From Ichthyophonus hoferi (Eukaryota; Opisthokonta; Ichthyosporea; Ichthyophonida; Ichthyophonidae), in the NCBI GenBank assembly GCA_002751075.1, contig NAOQ01000435.1, forward strand, positions 1,549-11,548: a stretch of DNA of 10,000 nucleotides. Direction: 5' to 3'. Positions within the stretch are counted from its first letter, which is position 1; the number at the start of each line of letters is the position of its first letter. This document shows, one piece after another, positions 8,701 through 10,000 of the stretch. Below the pieces are notes generated by a model, which made no database searches, was not told the DNA's origin, and saw nothing but the letters and a program-made list of their open reading frames with translations. The position numbers and the translations under genes were made by a program.

Positions 8701-9956
8701 TAAATGTTAAATTATATTCCAGTTTTTGATATTTCATCAATCAGTTATATATAATTAGCGCAATGCTTTCTATGAATGTAAGTTTAGATTAATTATCATA
8801 TAAGATGCGTAGTTTCTGATTAATTAATATTTTACCTTAAAGTGTAGAAACATGAATTATAATCCCCAAAAAGGTCCAATAAACAAGCAAAGAATAATTT
8901 AAAAATGAATTATTCAGGCTTTTAACTAACTGAAATATGTAACCATAACCAATAGGAAGCATTATTGAAGGCCAAGACCAATAAAAACACATATTGGATT
9001 GCAGGGGAATGTATGTCACATCTTACTAAAACATGTATGAGGTTATTGACTATTACATGGAACTACCAGGTAAGTTTTTAATGAAGTGAAATAGTTAGTG
9101 TTTATTTTTAATATGTACACTAAATTATATTTGTGCAACAATCACTTGACCCAAAGCAGTATTTTCCTTTGTACCAAGTTCTCAACTAATCCAACATTAG
9201 CATTATTTTAAATATTATATTAACTATGTTTGATTAAATATGGGCTACGTTAAAGGTGTTTGTAAGTTTCTTGAAGAGGTTTAAATTGTATTGTTCATTG
9301 CTTTGTATGAGGTTAACCATATCCTTATATAGTAAGTATCACGGGCTTATACGATAATGCGTAATTTAAAGTAGACTAATAATAAAATACTTTAATTAAG
9401 ATAAACTATTCGAATTAATCGCTAATTAACAGACACCTCACCTGAAGAACCACTGAAAGTGAGACTAAACACACCATATATATATATATATTTATTTATT
9501 TTTAGCCTGTACAGTAATTATTTCTGTTCATGTTCAGGGTAACAACCGATTATTGCAAACAGAAAATGTAGAATGAAAACGGTATAGCCTTTATTCAGTT
9601 TCACTACAGAATCCCGAGTCCCCAATTTCTCTTAAACAGAATTTTTTAACACTTTCTAATTATAATATTTTACAAATAAGATATTGCATTCAGCATGTAA
9701 AATTGTACTTTTATATACATACACTTTGTGTATTTGCATGTAAATATAGCTGACACTACCCTTTCCTTTTCTGGATTCCTAGAATATTGGCAATACAATA
9801 ATTGATAGCATGAAGTGGGGCAACACTATCGTTATGTTAACAAAGAAGAATTTAAATGGAAACTCTGATTGGACAGCTATGATAGCAAATACTGTAGTTC
9901 AAGAGCTACCAATGACATGCAGGCATGATAACTGCCACAGTAGACTGGCTGAACTG
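2725..9956 (+). CDS. Secreted, small-exon, cysteine-containing protein of unknown family (gene model, open to the right)
   Basis: Exons 2725-2796, 4175-4394, 4529-4581, 6562-6691, 7151-7181, 7521-7572, 8044-8115, 8956-9069 and 9783-9956 join with agreeing phases: 0, 0-1, 1-0, 0-1, 1-2, 2-0, 0-0, 0-0, 0-0. They give a signal peptide followed by a Lys-, Asn- and Cys-bearing sequence with amphipathic, helix-like segments. Sequons NLT and NTS (about residues 53 and 68) fit a secreted glycoprotein. Cysteines are spread through the exons, with pairs such as C-x6-C in exon 9, not in a known knot pattern. Several exons are only 31-72 nt, much shorter than typical animal exons, while introns reach 1.4-2 kb. 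I do not recognise the family. The layout (signal exon, many tiny exons) recalls schistosome micro-exon genes and aphid bicycle genes, but no shared motif is visible. It may be two genes, 2725-4581 and 6562 onward. Confidence 0.5.
3464..3492 (+). other. Exon-like block inside intron 1
   Basis: A strong acceptor (tgcctgtgtcattag) is followed by 29 nt ending at a fair donor (TCTAT|gtaaat). All three frames are open; the first reads SAECVHTKS. At 29 nt it would shift the frame between exons 1 and 2, so it cannot be a constitutive exon of the model as drawn. The minus strand is also open here over 3317-3535, so the patch may be a relict of something else. Confidence 0.2.
3673..3699. repeat. Perfect 8-bp inverted repeat
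   Basis: TTAATAAC (3673-3680) and GTTATTAA (3692-3699) are exact reverse complements around an 11-nt loop, within intron 1. It may form a hairpin; no element boundary or function is evident. Confidence 0.35.
4175..4394 (+). CDS. Exon 2: Cys- and sequon-bearing segment
   Basis: The acceptor cacatagcag precedes 220 nt with 73 codons plus one base open, phase 0 to 1, ending ACTG|gtacct. The peptide has Cys at exon residues 25, 40 and 54, sequons NLT and NTS, and ends LGDAKNIIEIFLGST. Inside it, 4252-4347 looks like a 96-nt intron (gtatgc ... tttctttatag) whose removal keeps the frame, so the segment could be retained or spliced. The minus strand is also open (4145-4330) with several Cys, and I read that as a shadow because its neighbours do not fit. 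Confidence 0.52.
4529..4581 (+). CDS. Exon 3: short Cys exon
   Basis: A tatttcag acceptor (AG 4527-4528) precedes AC plus 17 codons, LEVRCDKWPYVPKSVEL, ending at a perfect donor core gtaagt. Phase is 1 to 0; the G from exon 2 with AC makes Asp. A second acceptor eight bases upstream (cccaacag) would break the phase. The other frames contain stops close to the acceptor. Confidence 0.58.
5267..5288 (+). CDS. Candidate 22-nt micro-exon
   Basis: An excellent pyrimidine tract and acceptor (tttgtttatccttatcag) precede 22 nt open in only one frame (SHLLSVA plus one base), ending at AGCAC|gtaaag. Phase 0 to 1 follows exon 3 and would feed the 6581 acceptor of exon 4, directly or through the two micro-exons below. 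The length is too small for coding statistics. Confidence 0.24.
6141..6158 (+). CDS. Candidate 18-nt micro-exon
   Basis: The acceptor ttttgttcttctatag is strong and the donor gtaagt is perfect, around 18 nt. Only one frame is open (TA, then Thr-Thr-Lys-Leu-Gly, then A), phase 1 to 1, so inclusion or skipping would keep the frame. It is compatible with the 5267 and 6273 candidates. Confidence 0.22.
6273..6305 (+). CDS. Candidate 33-nt micro-exon
   Basis: A strong acceptor (tgttatttattctag) precedes 33 nt ending at CTTA|gtaatt. It is symmetric in length. Two frames are open: phase 0-0 (VEASFYRIRIL), which would follow exon 3 and join exon 4 at 6562, and phase 1-1 (RSKLLPDKNL), which would follow 5267 or 6141 and join exon 4 at 6581. 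Its base composition is richer than the surroundings. The donor is only moderate. Confidence 0.28.
6562..6691 (+). CDS. Exon 4: basic amphipathic helix segment
   Basis: The open frame ends at AAAG|gtatat after 43 codons plus one base. The peptide includes KCIARVANIIHQLKNVF preceded by PKIAAILVKTLMQL, with hydrophobic residues spaced as in amphipathic helices. Three acceptors exist in the same frame: AG at 6560-6561 (phase 0), 6579-6580 (ttgcag, phase 1) and 6615-6616 (aaacag, phase 2). Phase 0 joins exon 3 directly and was chosen; phase 1 would need the micro-exons. The other two frames hit stops within the block. If the window holds two genes, the second starts before or here. Confidence 0.57.
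6692..7150 (+). other. Intron 4
   Basis: Starts gtatat and ends attgcaaacag. It is AT-rich, with an (AT)n run near 6736-6751. The T-rich tract at its 3' end (about 7091-7125) translates to a hydrophobic string that could be mistaken for a membrane segment. Confidence 0.4.
7151..7181 (+). CDS. Exon 5: 31-nt micro-exon
   Basis: The acceptor gcattgcaaacag and the donor ATCAG|gtactt bracket 31 nt. All three frames are open. The frame with two leading bases reads HGRSTNQPI and ends two bases into a codon (phase 1 to 2), exactly what exons 4 and 6 need. A longer form from 7131 (0-0) reads VDGIANRTWKINKPTNQ but does not fit either neighbour. Confidence 0.42.
7182..7520 (+). other. Intron 5, with a TAATTA cluster
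   Basis: Starts gtactt and ends acttttgacag. At 7281-7306 the sequence ATAATTAG-TTG-CTAATTAG-TAATTAT contains three homeodomain-type TAATTA-like cores and is partly palindromic. In AT-rich DNA this may be chance. Confidence 0.35.
7521..7572 (+). CDS. Exon 6
   Basis: The acceptor acttttgacag and the donor AAACAG|gtatgagt are both strong. Only one frame is open (T, then 17 codons ending RRYFKQ); the other two meet stops within ten bases. Phase is 2 to 0; AG from exon 5 plus T gives Ser. A weaker inner donor at 7560 would make a 39-nt version with phase 2 to 2. Confidence 0.53.
7573..8043 (+). other. Intron 6, with AT-rich repeats
   Basis: Contains (TA)-rich and poly-T DNA (7640-7715, including an 11-nt T run at 7705-7715). 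A 13-nt direct repeat ATTACCAGTACAT occurs at 7954-7966 and 7977-7989, 23 nt apart. No coding signal was seen. Confidence 0.4.
8044..8115 (+). CDS. Exon 7: Trp-rich short exon
   Basis: 24 codons, CVANAIQWWVDAKENLLDC then VPSIQ, lie between AG at 8042-8043 and a donor ATTCAG|gttagt. Phase is 0 to 0. The block is clearly richer in G+C than its flanks. The acceptor is unusual, because a purine-rich gcgaaaag follows the pyrimidine tract. A second frame is also open but would not fit the neighbours. Confidence 0.58.
8116..8955 (+). other. Intron 7
   Basis: AT-rich intron beginning gttagt and ending ccataaccaatag. It includes an inverted repeat at 8204-8237 within a (TA)-rich tract. No convincing exon was found in it. 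Confidence 0.4.
8204..8237. repeat. Inverted repeat in (TA)-rich DNA
   Basis: TATGCATAC (8204-8212) and GTATGCATA (8229-8237) are exact reverse complements around a 16-nt AT-rich loop. It may extrude as a hairpin; it is probably a by-product of TA/CATA microsatellite drift. Confidence 0.35.
8956..9069 (+). CDS. Exon 8: Cys-pair exon
   Basis: 38 codons are open between aaccaatag and a near-perfect donor CTACCAG|gtaagt, phase 0 to 0. The peptide starts EALLKAKTNKNTYW and carries the pair C-x6-C in GECMSHLTKTCMRLL, then ends TITWNYQ. A stop (TAG) sits immediately upstream in frame, as expected at an acceptor. In-frame inner acceptors at 8970 and, out of phase, at 9004 could shorten it. The antisense frame at 8837-9019 is a shadow. 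Confidence 0.68.
9070..9782 (+). other. Intron 8
   Basis: Starts gtaagt and ends ctttccttttctggattcctag, the best pyrimidine tract in the window. It contains the (AT)8 run listed below. A gtaagt at about 9260 has no open exon before it. Confidence 0.5.
9476..9491. repeat. (AT)8 microsatellite
   Basis: Sixteen bases of uninterrupted AT dinucleotides are followed directly by a TTTA-type run. This is an ordinary simple repeat in an intron. Confidence 0.8.
9783..9956 (+). CDS. Exon 9: largest well-supported plus-strand exon
   Basis: 58 codons are open in one frame only (the other two meet stops within 26 bases), between a textbook acceptor and a donor GAACTG|gtatat. Phase is 0 to 0. The peptide has helix-like segments (NTIIDSMKWGNTIVML; WTAMIANTVVQEL) and a Cys pair C-x5-C in the segment MTCRHDNC. 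The gene must continue to the right because no stop is reached. G+C content and codon choice differ clearly from the introns, so this is the most certain exon of this gene. A BH1-like reading of the KWG string was considered and rejected. Confidence 0.75.
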
Positions 9957-10000
9957 GTATATAGATATTTTTATAGAGCTATATTCATGTGCATAACTGT

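Noticed and set aside
9783-9956. Bcl-2 family BH1 motif (KWGNTIVML) with a BH3-like IAGEC in the preceding exon
   Set aside because: The spacing between the would-be BH3, BH1 and BH2 is too short, the segment after WG is not the hydrophobic central helix, BH2 is not recognisable, and the model starts with a signal peptide. A structure prediction of the joined protein would settle it.
2725-9956. Assignment to schistosome MEG or aphid bicycle genes
   Set aside because: Only the layout is similar. There is no Cys-Tyr-Cys motif, exon phases are mixed and mostly 0 (not uniformly 2), and nothing else identifies the host lineage.

Overview
The window looks like nuclear DNA from an invertebrate animal. 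It is very A+T-rich (roughly 70% by eye), has long non-coding stretches with AT microsatellites, and its coding pieces are short blocks flanked by AG acceptors and GT donors. There is no operon structure, no Shine-Dalgarno pattern, and no recognisable tRNA, rRNA or CRISPR. The species cannot be named from the sequence. All gene structures here are manual predictions from splice signals, open frames and phase agreement.

Left part (1-1509, minus strand): a secreted cysteine-rich protein gene, cut by the left edge. A first coding exon (1366-1432) encodes a signal peptide. A phase-1 intron of 567 nt separates it from a long cysteine-rich exon (1-798). That exon carries an EGF/TIL-like N-terminal module, then three tandem modules of the form C-x(18-20)-C-x2-C-x-C-x(6-8)-C-x4-C, resembling pacifastin, antistasin or half-VWC domains, then a further Cys-rich tail. 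A TATA box lies 70 nt upstream of its start codon.

Middle (1433-2724): the intergenic region between two head-to-head genes. It holds a minus-strand relict resembling the last block of an SGNH/GDSL-type hydrolase domain (2155-2283), one isolated exon-like block, and small hairpins.

Right part (2725 to past 10000, plus strand): a second predicted secreted protein with many small exons. A signal-peptide exon (2725-2796) is followed by exons at 4175-4394, 4529-4581, 6562-6691 (or 6581-6691), 7151-7181, 7521-7572, 8044-8115, 8956-9069 and 9783-9956. Their reading phases agree from start to end, and three optional micro-exons may lie between 5267 and 6305. The product would be a cysteine-containing, N-glycosylated, mostly helical secreted protein of no family I recognise. 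It continues beyond the right edge. It could also be two genes (2725-4581 and 6562 onward), which sequence alone cannot exclude.

Both genes encode secreted proteins and share a 1.3 kb divergent upstream region, so they may share regulation. This is inference only.
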